A stretch of 64,000 bases of DNA from Methylobacillus arboreus (GCF_020532725.1 NZ_JAJAVC010000007.1:74274-138273); one strand, 5' to 3'. Positions 42,327 through 51,853 are shown, numbered from the stretch's first letter. The notes: generated by a model from the sequence alone, not told the origin. A program made the numbers and translations.

Positions 42327-43367
42327 TTAAGGGGCGGGGTTCATGTAGCGTAAGTGAATATTTTCGATAGCCTGTAGAAGTTCTGGGGCAAGCGGTTTCT
42401 GCCATGCGCTGATGTTTTCTTGGAGTTGCGCCAGGCTGGTAGCACCGATGATGGTGCTGGTGACGAACCAGCGATGGTAGACAAACGAGAGCGCCAGTTC
42501 GGTAGGTGTAATGCCATGCCTGCGGGCGAGTTCCGCATAGGCGGCGCTAGCTAGTGTGACGTTGGGTTTTGTGTAGCGTTGGGCATAGCCTGGGAACAGG
42601 TTGACGCGGCCCTTGGCCTGCGGATCGTCGATGTATTTGCCGGAGAGGTGACCGAAGGCAAGCGGGGAATAGGGCAATAGGCTCACTTGCTCGCGGTAGA
42701 CGATTTCTGTCATGCCGAACTCGAAGCCGCGGTTGAGCAGGCTGTAACTGTTCTGGATAGAGGCGATGCGCGGCAGGCCATATTGCTCGGATATGCGCAG
42801 GAATTCCATGACGCCCCACGGCTGTTCGTTGGACACGCCGATATAGCGCACCTTACCTTCCTTCACCAATTCGGCCAGGGATTCAAGCTGATTGTGGATG
42901 GAAACCCAAGTTTTGGTTTCCTGGGATGGGTCGAACTGGTATTGCCCGAAAATCGGCACGTTGCGTTCCGGCCAGTGGATTTGGTAGAGGTCTAGGTAGT
43001 CGGTTTGCAGCCGCTTGAGCGAGCCTTCGATAGCGGCGCGTACATTGGCGCGGTCTACCGCGGACGGGCCGCCGCGTATCCATTCCAGCTTGCGGTTGCC
43101 GCCTGCGACCTTGCTGGCGAGGACGATCTTGTCGCGAGGCTGTTTTTTGAGCCAACTGCCGATGATGGTTTCAGTGCGGGTCACGGTTTCGGCCTTGGGC
43201 GGCACCGGATACATCTCTGCGGTATCGATGAAGTTGATGCCTTGCGAAAGCGCGTAATCGAGCTGGGCATGGCTCTCGGCTTCGGTATTCTGGTCGCCGA
43301 ACGTCATGGTGCCCAGGCAGATGGGGGAAACATGGAGGTCGGATTTGCCTAACTTGCGATATTCCAT
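42327..43367 (-). CDS. tas: NADP-dependent aldo-keto reductase Tas
   Basis: A 346-residue aldo-keto reductase, the exact length of E. coli Tas. It starts MEYRKLGKSDLHVSPICLGT; an in-frame extension to 43424 adds 19 unconserved residues. The catalytic tetrad is visible in FIDTAEMYPVPP (Asp, Tyr), VLASKVAGG (Lys) and YQIHWPERN (His). The long insert and SLLNRGFEFGMTEI are Tas-specific. The physiological substrate is not known. Confidence 0.92.
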   Translation of the reverse strand: MEYRKLGKSDLHVSPICLGTMTFGDQNTEAESHAQLDYALSQGINFIDTAEMYPVPPKAETVTRTETIIGSWLKKQPRDKIVLASKVAGGNRKLEWIRGGPSAVDRANVRAAIEGSLKRLQTDYLDLYQIHWPERNVPIFGQYQFDPSQETKTWVSIHNQLESLAELVKEGKVRYIGVSNEQPWGVMEFLRISEQYGLPRIASIQNSYSLLNRGFEFGMTEIVYREQVSLLPYSPLAFGHLSGKYIDDPQAKGRVNLFPGYAQRYTKPNVTLASAAYAELARRHGITPTELALSFVYHRWFVTSTIIGATSLAQLQENISAWQKPLAPELLQAIENIHLRYMNPAP

Positions 43368-43505
43368 TTGACTGGCCTGAATCTTGAACAAAAAACTAAA
43401 GTGTACGTCATTTTGCGTAGACACATGGCACTACCCCTGACGTAGTATTGTGGAGCCAGGCGGGCATGCGTATGATGGACTCAACTCAATGATAGTGTTG
43501 CAAGC

Positions 43506-44234
43506 ATGACTTACTGTGTAGGCTTATTGCTGGACCAGGGCTTGGTACTGGCGTCCGATACCCGTACCAATGCCGGTGTGGACCAGGTGGCGGTTTTCCC
43601 GAAAATGACCGTGTTCGAGGTGCCGGGCGAGCGCGTGATCACCCTGATGACGGCGGGCAATCTCGCGATCACCCAGGCGGTGATCAATCGCCTGCGAGAC
43701 GCGGTCAAGCTCAGCGAAGGAACGACATTGCACAATGTCGGCAACATGTTTGATGCTGTTCAGTTGGTTGGCGAACAACTGCGCGTCGTGTATGAGTTAG
43801 ATAATGAACACTTGAAGAACCACAATACCGAATTCAGTGCCAGTATCCTCGTCGGTGGGCAGATTCGCGGCGAGTCCCCACGCTTGTTTTCCATCTATGC
43901 CGCAGGCAACTTCATAGAAACCAGCCAGGAAACGCCTTATTTCCAGATCGGCGAGACTAAGTACGGCAAGCCGATTATTGACCGCGTGATTACCCATGAC
44001 AGCGACATCATGGAAGCCGTCAAATGTGTGCTGATCTCGTTTGATTCGACCATCCGCAGCAATATTTCCGTTGCAGCGCCCATTGATATTCTGATCTACC
44101 GTGCGGACAGCTTTCACGCCGATTGCAAGCAGCGCCTTGCCGACAGCGACCCTTACTACACCATGATACGCCAGGGTTGGTCGGATGGTTTGCGCCAGGT
44201 GTTTTCCGGCTTGCCTAATCCCGACTGGTGTTGA
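43506..44234 (+). CDS. Anbu proteasome-like peptidase
   Basis: A 242-residue Ntn-hydrolase of the Anbu family. After Met removal the first residue is Thr1 (TYCVGLLLDQGLVLASDTRT), with Asp17 and Lys32 in the positions of the proteasomal Thr-Asp-Lys set, and MTAGNLAITQ in place of the usual SAGxxAD loop. Anbu subunits form open helical rings and are linked genetically to ATP-grasp, alpha-E and transglutaminase genes. Here that trio lies about 11 kb upstream. Anbu stands between tas (divergent) and a LysR gene. Confidence 0.92.
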   Translation: MTYCVGLLLDQGLVLASDTRTNAGVDQVAVFPKMTVFEVPGERVITLMTAGNLAITQAVINRLRDAVKLSEGTTLHNVGNMFDAVQLVGEQLRVVYELDNEHLKNHNTEFSASILVGGQIRGESPRLFSIYAAGNFIETSQETPYFQIGETKYGKPIIDRVITHDSDIMEAVKCVLISFDSTIRSNISVAAPIDILIYRADSFHADCKQRLADSDPYYTMIRQGWSDGLRQVFSGLPNPDWC

Positions 44235-44244
44235 TTGCGGCCGC

Positions 44245-45132
44245 TTATTGCCGCATTTCCCGCAACAGGACGATGAGGCGGCTGGCGCCCAATCCAAGCG
44301 GACGGTCCTTGCTCCATACCATGTCTACCCACAGCCTTAACTGGTTGCTCATGTTCTCGAATTCGATCGCGTAAAGCGTTCCGCCCTTGATCAGCGGTTC
44401 GACTAATGCCTGCGGCAGGTAGGCCCAGCCGAGGCCGGCCTGCACCATGCTGAGACTTGCCAGATAGCTGTCGGTACGCCAAACCTGGCGTCCGACGATA
44501 AAGCGCGGATCGGTCAACTGCTCGTCCCGGCTCGCAATCACGATCTGCCTGGCCGCCATCAAGTCGCTCTCGCGCAATTTGCGGCCGTTGGGCCGGCAGA
44601 AGGCATGTGATGGTGCGACTACCGCAGTCAACACCTCGCTGCGCAACTCCTGAAAAGCCTCCCTTTCGTCGAGCGCCGGCCGCTCGAATACCAAGGCAAG
44701 CTGGACGCATCCTTCGTGCAGCATGCGCAGGGCATCTTCCTGGGGAGCGGACAGTACCTCGATTTCCAGCGCGGGGAATTCTTCTGCGAGATGCGCAAGG
44801 GGAAGGCTCCATGGCGCGGAAAGCAGTTCCGGGGCAATGGCGATGCTTAAGCGCTTTTCCAATCCTTGGTGCAGCGATAGCGCATGCGCCTGCAATTGCG
44901 TGAGCTGGCTCACCAGCTGGCGAGCCAAGGGCTCCAAGGCAAGGGCAGCCGGTGTGGGGGCCGGAGAGTGCCCGCTGCGGTCGAACAGCAGCAAGTCGAG
45001 TTCGGCCTCTAGCTGGGCGATGGCCATGCTGACAGACGAAGGCACGCGGCCCAGCACGCGGGCGGCCGCAGAAAACGAGCCCCGGTCCATCACGGCAAGA
45101 AATATTTTTACATTGTCGCTGGAAAAAGCCAT
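44245..45132 (-). CDS. LysR-family regulator
   Basis: A 295-residue LysR protein. Start ATG 45132 is used; TTG 45147 would add MKVKC. The helix-turn-helix reads VKIFLAVMDRGSFSAAARVLG followed by VPSSVSMAIAQLEAEL; the rest is a substrate-binding fold. It is divergent from a PACE-family efflux gene, the arrangement seen for the Acinetobacter AceR/AceI pair, so it probably activates that gene in response to the exported compound. Confidence 0.88.
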   Translation of the reverse strand: MAFSSDNVKIFLAVMDRGSFSAAARVLGRVPSSVSMAIAQLEAELDLLLFDRSGHSPAPTPAALALEPLARQLVSQLTQLQAHALSLHQGLEKRLSIAIAPELLSAPWSLPLAHLAEEFPALEIEVLSAPQEDALRMLHEGCVQLALVFERPALDEREAFQELRSEVLTAVVAPSHAFCRPNGRKLRESDLMAARQIVIASRDEQLTDPRFIVGRQVWRTDSYLASLSMVQAGLGWAYLPQALVEPLIKGGTLYAIEFENMSNQLRLWVDMVWSKDRPLGLGASRLIVLLREMRQ

Positions 45133-45224
45133 GCATTTAACTTTCAATAAAACTGAAAGATATTGACTTTTTCTATCATATAAAGCCCGGTAGACTCATG
45201 TCAAATCTTGTCAGGAGTCATTTT

Positions 45225-45680
45225 ATGCAAGGCATCAAACGCAAGCTGGTCTATGTCACTCTGTATGAGGCATTCGCCATGCTGTTCACCAGTGTGGGGT
45301 TGGCCCTGTTTTCCGGCCAGAGCTTGGCACATGCTGGTGTTGCCGGCGTGGCTTCATCCACCGTGGCGTTCATCTGGAACCTGATCTACAACACCGGGTT
45401 TGAAGCATGGGAGGCTAAGCAGCCGGGAACAGGCCGTAGTGTTGGCCGCCGTTTGCTTCATGCTGCGGGGTTCGAGGCCGGCCTGGTGCTGACTTTGGTA
45501 CCCTTGTTCGCCTGGTGGCTGCAGGTGAGCTTGTGGGAGGCATTATGGATGGATATTGGCCTGATTATATTTTTCCTGGTTTATACCTATCTCTTCAACC
45601 TGCTGTTCGACCATGTATTCGGGCTGCCTGCCTCTGCCCAGGCCAATACGGGGCAGCATCCCGAAGGTTGCAAGGCATGA
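45225..45680 (+). CDS. PACE-family multidrug efflux transporter (AceI-like)
   Basis: A 151-residue protein with four helices in two tandem bacterial transmembrane pairs. It starts MQGIKRKLVYVTLYEAFAM at ATG 45225, with AGGAG 8 bases ahead. The essential Glu15 in TM1 of AceI is present exactly (E15). A second motif of the family lies in FEAGLVLTLVPLFAWWL. PACE proteins export chlorhexidine and short-chain diamines by proton exchange. Located next to a divergent LysR gene. Confidence 0.9.
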   Translation: MQGIKRKLVYVTLYEAFAMLFTSVGLALFSGQSLAHAGVAGVASSTVAFIWNLIYNTGFEAWEAKQPGTGRSVGRRLLHAAGFEAGLVLTLVPLFAWWLQVSLWEALWMDIGLIIFFLVYTYLFNLLFDHVFGLPASAQANTGQHPEGCKA

Positions 45681-45763
45681 TGGACAGGTTTTTCCGCCAG
45701 ACGTGCCGGCCAACTCCAGTATAATGGCAAGGTCTTGTTCCCGAACGATGTTGAAGGCCCCGC

Positions 45764-47704
45764 TTGAGCGACCTAGATCATGTTTTTTCTGCCAACGGCC
45801 CATTGGCGGAGACCATTCCCGGCTATCGCTCGCGCGTCCAGCAACAGGAAATGGCGAAGGCGATCGCCGAGGCGATTAGCCATAACCGCCAACTGGTGGC
45901 CGAGGCAGGCACCGGCACGGGCAAGACTTTTGCGTACCTGGTGCCTGCCTTGCTCTCGGGCGGCAAGGTTATTATCTCCACCGGCACCAAGACCCTGCAG
46001 GACCAGCTATTCAACCGCGACCTGCCTGCCGTGCGCGATGCCCTGAAAGTGCCTGTCACCGTGGCGATGCTCAAGGGGCGAGCAAATTATGTCTGTCATT
46101 TCCACCTTCAGCGCGCGATGAGCGAGGGCAAGTTTTATTCGCGTGAAGATGCTGCATATGTCCATAAAATCCAGGCCTTTGCCGAAAACAGTGCCACCGG
46201 GGACAAGAGCGAGCTGACCTCTGTACCGGAAAGTGCCACGGTCTGGCCCGCAGTGACCTCGACCCGCGACAATTGTATGGGGCAGGAGTGCGCCTTCTAC
46301 AAGGAATGTTTCGTCATGGAAGCGCGCAAGCGCGCCCTAGCTGCGGACGTCGTGGTCGTCAACCATCACTTGTTTTTTGCCGATGTGATGCTGCGCGATG
46401 AAGGGGTGGCCGAGCTATTGCCGGCGGCGAATACCGTAATCTTCGACGAGGCGCACCAATTGCCGGAGGTGGCGGGCATGTTCTTTGGCGAGGGTTATTC
46501 CACCAGCCAGCTCATGGAGTTGGCGCGTGATGCGCATAATGAATATCTCACGACCATCAAGGATTGCACCGCCTTGCCCGATGCAACAGCTGCACTGGAA
46601 AAGGCGGTGCGCGACTTTCGCCTGATTTTTGCCTATGAAGGCGCGCGGTTGCCAGTGCAAAAAGCCCTGGCGCTGCGTAATTTCGAGCCCGCTTATGCCA
46701 TGATGCAGGAAAAGCTGGCAGATCTGGCGAATGTGCTGGAAAGCCAGGCCGAGCGTGACCCGGCAGTGGATAATTGCTGGCAGCGCACCCTGGCCTTGCA
46801 GGCCTTGCTGCAGCGTTGGATTGTGGCTGCGGATACCAACCTGGTGCGCTGGATCGAGGTATTCAGCCAGTCCGTGCAACTGCATGCCACGCCGCTTTCC
46901 GTGGCGGAAGGTTTCAGCAAGCAACTCAATGCCCAGCCTCGTTCCTGGATATTTACCTCTGCCACCTTGGCTGTGAAGAGCGATTTCAGCCATTACCTGG
47001 CGCAAATGGGGCTGAGTGAGGCAACCACAGGGTACTGGAACAGTCCGTTCGATTATGGCCAGCAAGGCTTGTTCTATGTGCCGCAGGGCATGCCGGAGCC
47101 GAACAGTGCAGGGTACGCCGCTGCGGTGGCGGCGATGGCTTTGCCCGTGATCAGGGCCAGCCGCGGGCGCGCGTTTGTGCTGTGCACCAGTTTGCGCGCG
47201 ATGCGTGAACTGCATGCCTTGCTCAAGGACGCTTTTGCCAGCGAGGGCCTGGAGTACCCCTTGCTTATGCAGGGCGATACCGCCCGCAGCGAGTTGCTGG
47301 AGCGTTTCCGCAGGCTGGGCAATGCCGTGCTGGTGGGCTCGCAGAGTTTCTGGGAGGGCGTCGACGTACGGGGCGAGGCTTTGTCTGCGGTGATTATCGA
47401 CAAGCTGCCGTTCGCGCCGCCCGATGACCCTGTGCTGGCTGCGCGTATCGACAAGATGAATGCCGAGGGCAAGAACGCCTTCATGGAATACCAATTGCCT
47501 TACGCTGTCATCACCTTGAAGCAGGGCGCTGGGCGCCTGATTCGTGATGAGGCAGACCGCGGTGTGTTGATGATCTGCGATCCGCGCCTGATCAGCAAGC
47601 CTTATGGGCGCCGCATCTGGCAAAGCCTGCCGCCCATGCGCCGGACGCGCAATGTGGAAGATGTAGTAGAATTCTTTGCTTCTTTCCCAGTTGATGCGGC
47701 ATGA
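45764..47704 (+). CDS. yoaA: DinG/YoaA-type Fe-S DNA helicase
   Basis: A 646-residue XPD-like SF2 helicase. Walker A is AEAGTGTGKT ending at T55. Four cysteines C111, C171, C176 and C182 form the iron-sulfur domain. The DEAH box is FDEAHQLPEVA, and motifs V-VI are in GSQSFWEGVDVRG and QGAGRLIRDEADRG. It unwinds 5'-3' and aids repair of stalled forks. Start TTG 45764 follows GAAGG by 7 bases. Its stop overlaps tsaB by 4 bases. Confidence 0.93.
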   Translation: MSDLDHVFSANGPLAETIPGYRSRVQQQEMAKAIAEAISHNRQLVAEAGTGTGKTFAYLVPALLSGGKVIISTGTKTLQDQLFNRDLPAVRDALKVPVTVAMLKGRANYVCHFHLQRAMSEGKFYSREDAAYVHKIQAFAENSATGDKSELTSVPESATVWPAVTSTRDNCMGQECAFYKECFVMEARKRALAADVVVVNHHLFFADVMLRDEGVAELLPAANTVIFDEAHQLPEVAGMFFGEGYSTSQLMELARDAHNEYLTTIKDCTALPDATAALEKAVRDFRLIFAYEGARLPVQKALALRNFEPAYAMMQEKLADLANVLESQAERDPAVDNCWQRTLALQALLQRWIVAADTNLVRWIEVFSQSVQLHATPLSVAEGFSKQLNAQPRSWIFTSATLAVKSDFSHYLAQMGLSEATTGYWNSPFDYGQQGLFYVPQGMPEPNSAGYAAAVAAMALPVIRASRGRAFVLCTSLRAMRELHALLKDAFASEGLEYPLLMQGDTARSELLERFRRLGNAVLVGSQSFWEGVDVRGEALSAVIIDKLPFAPPDDPVLAARIDKMNAEGKNAFMEYQLPYAVITLKQGAGRLIRDEADRGVLMICDPRLISKPYGRRIWQSLPPMRRTRNVEDVVEFFASFPVDAA

Positions 47705-48396
47705 AACTCCTCGCCCTAGACACTTCTACCGAATACCTTTCGCTTGCCCTGCTGCTTGATGGCAAGTTGTTAGAGCGCGAGCTACTCGCAGGCCAGACCC
47801 ATTCCCAACGTATCCTGCCATTGTTGCGCGAGTTGCTTGACGAGGCAGGTGTGGAATTGCATGGCCTGGATGGGATTGCCTTTGGCGCAGGCCCAGGGTC
47901 ATTCACTGGTTTGCGCATAGGCTGCGGCGTCGCCCAGGGGTTGGCCTTCGGCGCAAATTTGCCGGTGGTGGGCATCAGCACCCTGCTTGCGCTGGCCGAA
48001 GATGCCCAGGGCGCCGACAAGGTGATCGCTTGCCTGGATGCGCGCATGGGCGAGGTGTATCACGCCGCCTATGAGAAAACAGTACAAGGCTGGCAGGAAG
48101 CCATTGCCCCCGGCTTATATGCGCCTGATGCCGTACCCGGAGTGCCTGGCGCAGGCTGGACAGGGATCGGCAGCGGTTGGAAAAGTTATACGGCAGCACT
48201 GGAGCAGCGCTATAGTGCGCAACTCTTGCAATACTTGCCCGATGCCTATCCGCGTGCGGCTGCAATGGGTGCCCTGGCATTGCCGTTGTTCGCAGCCGGG
48301 CGAGGCAGGCGCGCGGAAGAAGCCGCGCCGGTTTATATCCGCAACAAGGTGGCCATGACGACCAGCGAGCGGCAAGCTAGGGCAGTTGGCGCATGA
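47701..48396 (+). CDS. tsaB: tRNA threonylcarbamoyladenosine factor TsaB
   Basis: A 231-residue actin-like-fold protein: LLALDTSTEYLSLALLLDG and QTHSQRILPLLRELLDEAG at the start, and GAGPGSFTGLRIGCGVAQGLAFG in the middle. TsaB works with TsaD and TsaE to make t6A at position 37 of tRNAs that read ANN codons. It overlaps yoaA and rimI by 4 bases each, so the three are coupled. Confidence 0.95.
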   Translation: MKLLALDTSTEYLSLALLLDGKLLERELLAGQTHSQRILPLLRELLDEAGVELHGLDGIAFGAGPGSFTGLRIGCGVAQGLAFGANLPVVGISTLLALAEDAQGADKVIACLDARMGEVYHAAYEKTVQGWQEAIAPGLYAPDAVPGVPGAGWTGIGSGWKSYTAALEQRYSAQLLQYLPDAYPRAAAMGALALPLFAAGRGRRAEEAAPVYIRNKVAMTTSERQARAVGA

Positions 48397-48854
48397 ATGC
48401 GGTTCTCAAGCCGGATGCCACGCTGCGCCCCATGCAGCTTGATGACCTGGATACTGTTGCGCGTATAGAGCCGACCATTTTCCCTTATCCCTGGACGCGC
48501 GGCAATTTCAGTGACTCGCTTGAGTCGGGTTATAGCTGCTGGGTCTATGAGCAGGATAGCGAGATTTTCGGTTATGCCGTGCTCATGCTGGTGCTGGACG
48601 AGGCTCACCTGCTTAATGTCAGCATTGCCGCTCCCCGGCAGGGCAAAGGTTATGGCCGCAGCTTGCTCGCGCATATGATGGATGTGGCCCGCCAGCATGG
48701 CGCGCTGAATATGTTCCTTGAAGTGCGGCCATCCAACTATGCGGCAATTAGCCTGTATGAAAGCATGGGGTTTAATGAAATGGCCATTCGTCGCGGTTAT
48801 TATCCGGCCCCATATGGGCGCGAAGATGCGGTATTGATGGGTGCTGCGCTGTGA
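48393..48854 (+). CDS. rimI: Ribosomal protein S18 alanine N-acetyltransferase
   Basis: A 153-residue GNAT acetyltransferase. Motif A is APRQGKGYGRSLLAHMM (acetyl-CoA pyrophosphate loop), followed by LNMFLEVRPSNYAAISLYESMGF. It acetylates the N-terminus of ribosomal protein S18. Its ATG overlaps the tsaB stop; the two are paired in many proteobacteria. Confidence 0.93.
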   Translation: MNAVLKPDATLRPMQLDDLDTVARIEPTIFPYPWTRGNFSDSLESGYSCWVYEQDSEIFGYAVLMLVLDEAHLLNVSIAAPRQGKGYGRSLLAHMMDVARQHGALNMFLEVRPSNYAAISLYESMGFNEMAIRRGYYPAPYGREDAVLMGAAL

Positions 48855-48864
48855 AGGGCACAAT

Positions 48865-49803
48865 ATGAGCCTGACTCGCGAAGATATCCTGCGTGAACTG
48901 GAGTTGCTACCGGTTTGGCGATTGCGCACACAGCCGGAAACGCCCAAGCCGAAAGCCGAACCGGATGCTGCAGTGTCTTCTTCTGTCCCGGATCCTATAG
49001 CGAGTAGTTCGGTACCTGATGCTCCTGCTGTGACAGAGCATCCGCTGGCAGTTGAAGCTGAACCTGAAGCCCCGGCATCCAATGCCGATGAGCCACTTGC
49101 TTATTTTGATGAAGCCATGCCTGCATGGCCGGAGTATGCTGAGAGCATGACGCCTGACTGGGCCGAGCCAGAGCTTCTGGCTGAAGCGCCGGGCAAGGAC
49201 AGGCGTGCGGACATTATGGGGATGGATTGGCAAGCTTTGCAGGCCAGTGTGAAGGAATGTACTGCCTGCATCCTGGAGAAGACCCGTACCCAGACCGTGT
49301 TCGGCGTGGGGGATCCCAATGCCGAATGGCTGTTTATTGGCGAAGCGCCGGGAGCGGAAGAGGATAGGCGCGGCGAGCCATTCGTCGGTCCAGCCGGTCA
49401 GTTGCTCGATAGCATGCTGGCTGCGATTGCGCTCAAGCGGGGCGATAATGTTTATATCGCCAATGTGTTGAAATGCCGTCCGCCTGCGAATCGTAACCCG
49501 CATGGCGAGGAAGTGGTCAAATGCGATCCCTACCTCAAGCGCCAGGTGGAACTGATCAAACCCAGGCTGATCGTGGCGTTGGGCAAGTTTGCTGCACAAT
49601 CGTTGCTCGCGAGTGATAACAGCATCGCCAGTTTGCGCGGCAAGTTGCATGATTTCCATGGCGTGCCGGTGATCGTGACCTATCACCCGGCGTATTTGCT
49701 GCGTAATCTGCCAGACAAGGCGCGTGCCTGGGATGACTTGTGTTTTGCGCGGGAAACCATGCGGGGCTTGCAATCGGCAGCATCGTCCCCATCTGCGGAA
49801 TAG
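48865..49803 (+). CDS. Family 4 uracil-DNA glycosylase with long N-terminal tail
   Basis: A 312-residue protein. The iron-sulfur cluster ligands are C132, C135, C204 and C220, the active-site GEAPG is at 159-163 with [10 protein letters not shown] after it, and HPAYLLRN forms motif B. It removes uracil from DNA. Residues 20-110 are a Pro/Ala/Glu/Ser-rich disordered stretch not needed for catalysis. ATG 48865 has GAAGG 7 bases upstream; a start at 48841 inside rimI is less likely. Confidence 0.92.
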   Translation: MSLTREDILRELELLPVWRLRTQPETPKPKAEPDAAVSSSVPDPIASSSVPDAPAVTEHPLAVEAEPEAPASNADEPLAYFDEAMPAWPEYAESMTPDWAEPELLAEAPGKDRRADIMGMDWQALQASVKECTACILEKTRTQTVFGVGDPNAEWLFIGEAPGAEEDRRGEPFVGPAGQLLDSMLAAIALKRGDNVYIANVLKCRPPANRNPHGEEVVKCDPYLKRQVELIKPRLIVALGKFAAQSLLASDNSIASLRGKLHDFHGVPVIVTYHPAYLLRNLPDKARAWDDLCFARETMRGLQSAASSPSAE

Positions 49804-49867
49804 TTTCGGCGTGGGATATTGCCCACGTTTTTATAAGTTGGATTTAGTCTTTATGGAGAGGCTTAAC

Positions 49868-50461
49868 ATGCAAAAAATCTGGTTGAAATTAACTGCGGTA
49901 CTGATGGTACTGACCTTGAGCGGCTGTGGTTATAACACCTTCCAGACACTGGATGAACAGGTCAATGCCGATTGGTCTGAAGTATTGAACCAATACCAGC
50001 GTCGCGCTGATCTGGTACCCAACCTGGTGAACACCGTCAAGGGCTATGCTGCCCATGAGCAGGAAGTGTTGACCCAGGTGGCGGATGCGCGCTCCCGGGT
50101 GGGCAGTATCCAGGCCACCCCTGAACTGCTGAACGATGAGCAGGCGTTTGCGCGCTTCCAGGCGGCACAAGGCCAAATGACTTCTGCATTGTCGCGCTTG
50201 ATGGCAGTAGCGGAAAACTATCCGCAACTGAAGGCGGATGCCAATTTCCGCGATCTGCAGGCACAGCTTGAGGGTACAGAAAACCGCGTGACTGTGGCAC
50301 GTAACCGCTATATCAAGTCGGTGCAGGCGTATAACACTGCGGTTCGCCAATTCCCCAACAACATGACCGCCAAGCTGTTTGACTACAAGACCAAGCCGAA
50401 CTTCTCGGTCGAAAACGAGAGCGAGATTTCCAAGGCGCCCGCCGTCAGCTTCGACAAGTAA
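49868..50461 (+). CDS. lemA: LemA-family lipoprotein
   Basis: A 197-residue LemA protein. Signal peptide ends in the lipobox LSGC (about C18), then GYNTFQTLDEQVNADWSEVLNQYQRRADLVPNLVNTV (split in the family into two helices) and a four-helix body with ENYPQLKADANF and AVRQFPNNM. ATG 49868 follows GGAGAGG. Function unclear; the family often travels with TPM-domain proteins, as here. Confidence 0.92.
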   Translation: MQKIWLKLTAVLMVLTLSGCGYNTFQTLDEQVNADWSEVLNQYQRRADLVPNLVNTVKGYAAHEQEVLTQVADARSRVGSIQATPELLNDEQAFARFQAAQGQMTSALSRLMAVAENYPQLKADANFRDLQAQLEGTENRVTVARNRYIKSVQAYNTAVRQFPNNMTAKLFDYKTKPNFSVENESEISKAPAVSFDK

Positions 50462-50500
50462 CAGGGCAGCGTTTTGGATTTGCTGAGCAAACATTCATAT

Positions 50501-51340
50501 ATGAAGCTGCTGGCTCCTCTCTTGTGGCTATGGCTGGCCGTTGCCAGCCTGGCGCAGGCGGACGAAGTGGCCGTGCCGCAACTCACGGCCAGGGTGACCG
50601 ATCTTACCGGAACACTAAGCCAGCAACAGCAGGCGGCACTGGAAAACCGCCTCATGCAGTTTGAGCAGGAGAAAGGCAGCCAGATTGCCGTCTTGCTGGT
50701 ACCCACTACTGCGCCTGAAGCGATAGAACAATATTCAATGCGTGTGGTGGAGGCCTGGAACCTGGGCCGCGGCAAGGTGGATGACGGCGTACTGGTGCTG
50801 GTGGCCAAGGATGACCGCAAGATGCGCATCGAGGTGGGTTATGGCCTCGAAGGCGCCATTCCCGATGTGATTGCCAAGCGCATTGTGTCGGACGTCATGG
50901 CGCCTGCATTCCGCCAGGGCAATTTTTATGGGGGCATTGATGCGGCGCTGGGTTATATCACCCGGCTGATTGCAGGCGAGGGCTTGCCTGCTCCGCCGCA
51001 GCGCCAGGGTAGCCAAGGGCAAGGCGGTTTTGGCGACATGCTGCCCTTGTTACTGTTTGGCGGCCTGATTCTTGGCGGCGTGCTGCGTGCCATGTTTGGG
51101 AAATTCCTGGGTGGCGCCATTAATGGCGGGCTGATCGGGGCTGCCGTTATGTTATTCGGCGGCGGCATCCTGTTTGCTGCTGCGCTGGGTTTTGTGGCGT
51201 TTTTTATTACCATGGTCGGTTCTGCGATGGGAGGTCTGCCCATTGGCGGAGGCTATGGCGGTCGCGGTGGCTGGGGGGGCGGTGGCTTTTCCGGTGGCGG
51301 CGGAGGTTTTGGAGGAGGGGGCGCCTCGGGCGATTGGTAA
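50501..51340 (+). CDS. TPM-domain membrane protein (YgcG-like)
   Basis: A 279-residue protein with signal peptide (LLWLWLAVASLAQA), a TPM domain with TDLTGTLSQQQQAALENRL and YGLEGAIPDVIAKRI, two or three hydrophobic helices and a Gly-rich tail (GGGYGGRGGWGGGGF). TPM domains bind Ca2+ in some members and are linked to photosystem II repair in plants. ATG 50501 gives a standard signal peptide; TTG 50474 has a weak SD and would add nine residues. Second of three in the lemA operon. Confidence 0.88.
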   Translation: MKLLAPLLWLWLAVASLAQADEVAVPQLTARVTDLTGTLSQQQQAALENRLMQFEQEKGSQIAVLLVPTTAPEAIEQYSMRVVEAWNLGRGKVDDGVLVLVAKDDRKMRIEVGYGLEGAIPDVIAKRIVSDVMAPAFRQGNFYGGIDAALGYITRLIAGEGLPAPPQRQGSQGQGGFGDMLPLLLFGGLILGGVLRAMFGKFLGGAINGGLIGAAVMLFGGGILFAAALGFVAFFITMVGSAMGGLPIGGGYGGRGGWGGGGFSGGGGGFGGGGASGDW

Positions 51341-51343
51341 GGT

Positions 51344-51853
51344 ATGAAGAAGCGTAATACATTCCTGCGATTGCTCAGCCATGTGTTTAGTACGCCATGG
51401 CATGTGCGCCGGCATTTTTCCAAGGCCGCCTTGCAACGCATAGAGCAGGCGATTACTGCCAGCGAGCGTACCCATAATGGCGAAATCCGCTTTGTGGTCG
51501 AAGGCGATCTGCATCCGATGGCCGTAATGCGCGGCGTATCACCCAGGGACCGGGCGATTGCCCTGTTTTCACAATTGGGCATCTGGGACACGGAGCAGAA
51601 CAACGGTGTGCTGATTTATCTGCTGCTGGCTGACCACGATGTGGAAATCCTGGCCGATCGCGGTATCAACCGCCATCTGGGGCAGCAAGGCTGGGAAGCC
51701 ATTTGCCAGGTCATGCAGGCCAAGTTCCGCCAGGGGCAGTTTGAAGAAGGCGTGATTTACGGCATCAATGAAATCGGCAAGTCATTGCAGCAATATTTTC
51801 CTGCAACGGCCGACGACAAGAATGAATTACCCAACAAACCTATCGTGCTTTAG
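51344..51853 (+). CDS. TPM-domain protein (soluble or peripheral)
   Basis: A 169-residue protein carrying a second TPM domain: ALQRIEQAITASERTHNGEIRFVVE, then RDRAIALFSQLGIWDTEQNNGVLIYLLLADHDVEILADRGI. No signal peptide. It starts 3 bases after the previous gene and completes the lemA-TPM-TPM operon. Confidence 0.88.
   Translation: MKKRNTFLRLLSHVFSTPWHVRRHFSKAALQRIEQAITASERTHNGEIRFVVEGDLHPMAVMRGVSPRDRAIALFSQLGIWDTEQNNGVLIYLLLADHDVEILADRGINRHLGQQGWEAICQVMQAKFRQGQFEEGVIYGINEIGKSLQQYFPATADDKNELPNKPIVL

Noticed and set aside
43425-43505. Possible sigma-54 promoter ahead of Anbu (TGGCAC ... TGAC)
   Set aside because: The -24 half matches but the -12 half lacks TTGC at the right spacing, and no NtrC site is present.
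46415-47623. 402-residue frame opposite yoaA
   Set aside because: Gln/His-rich composition typical of an antisense shadow of a GC-rich gene.
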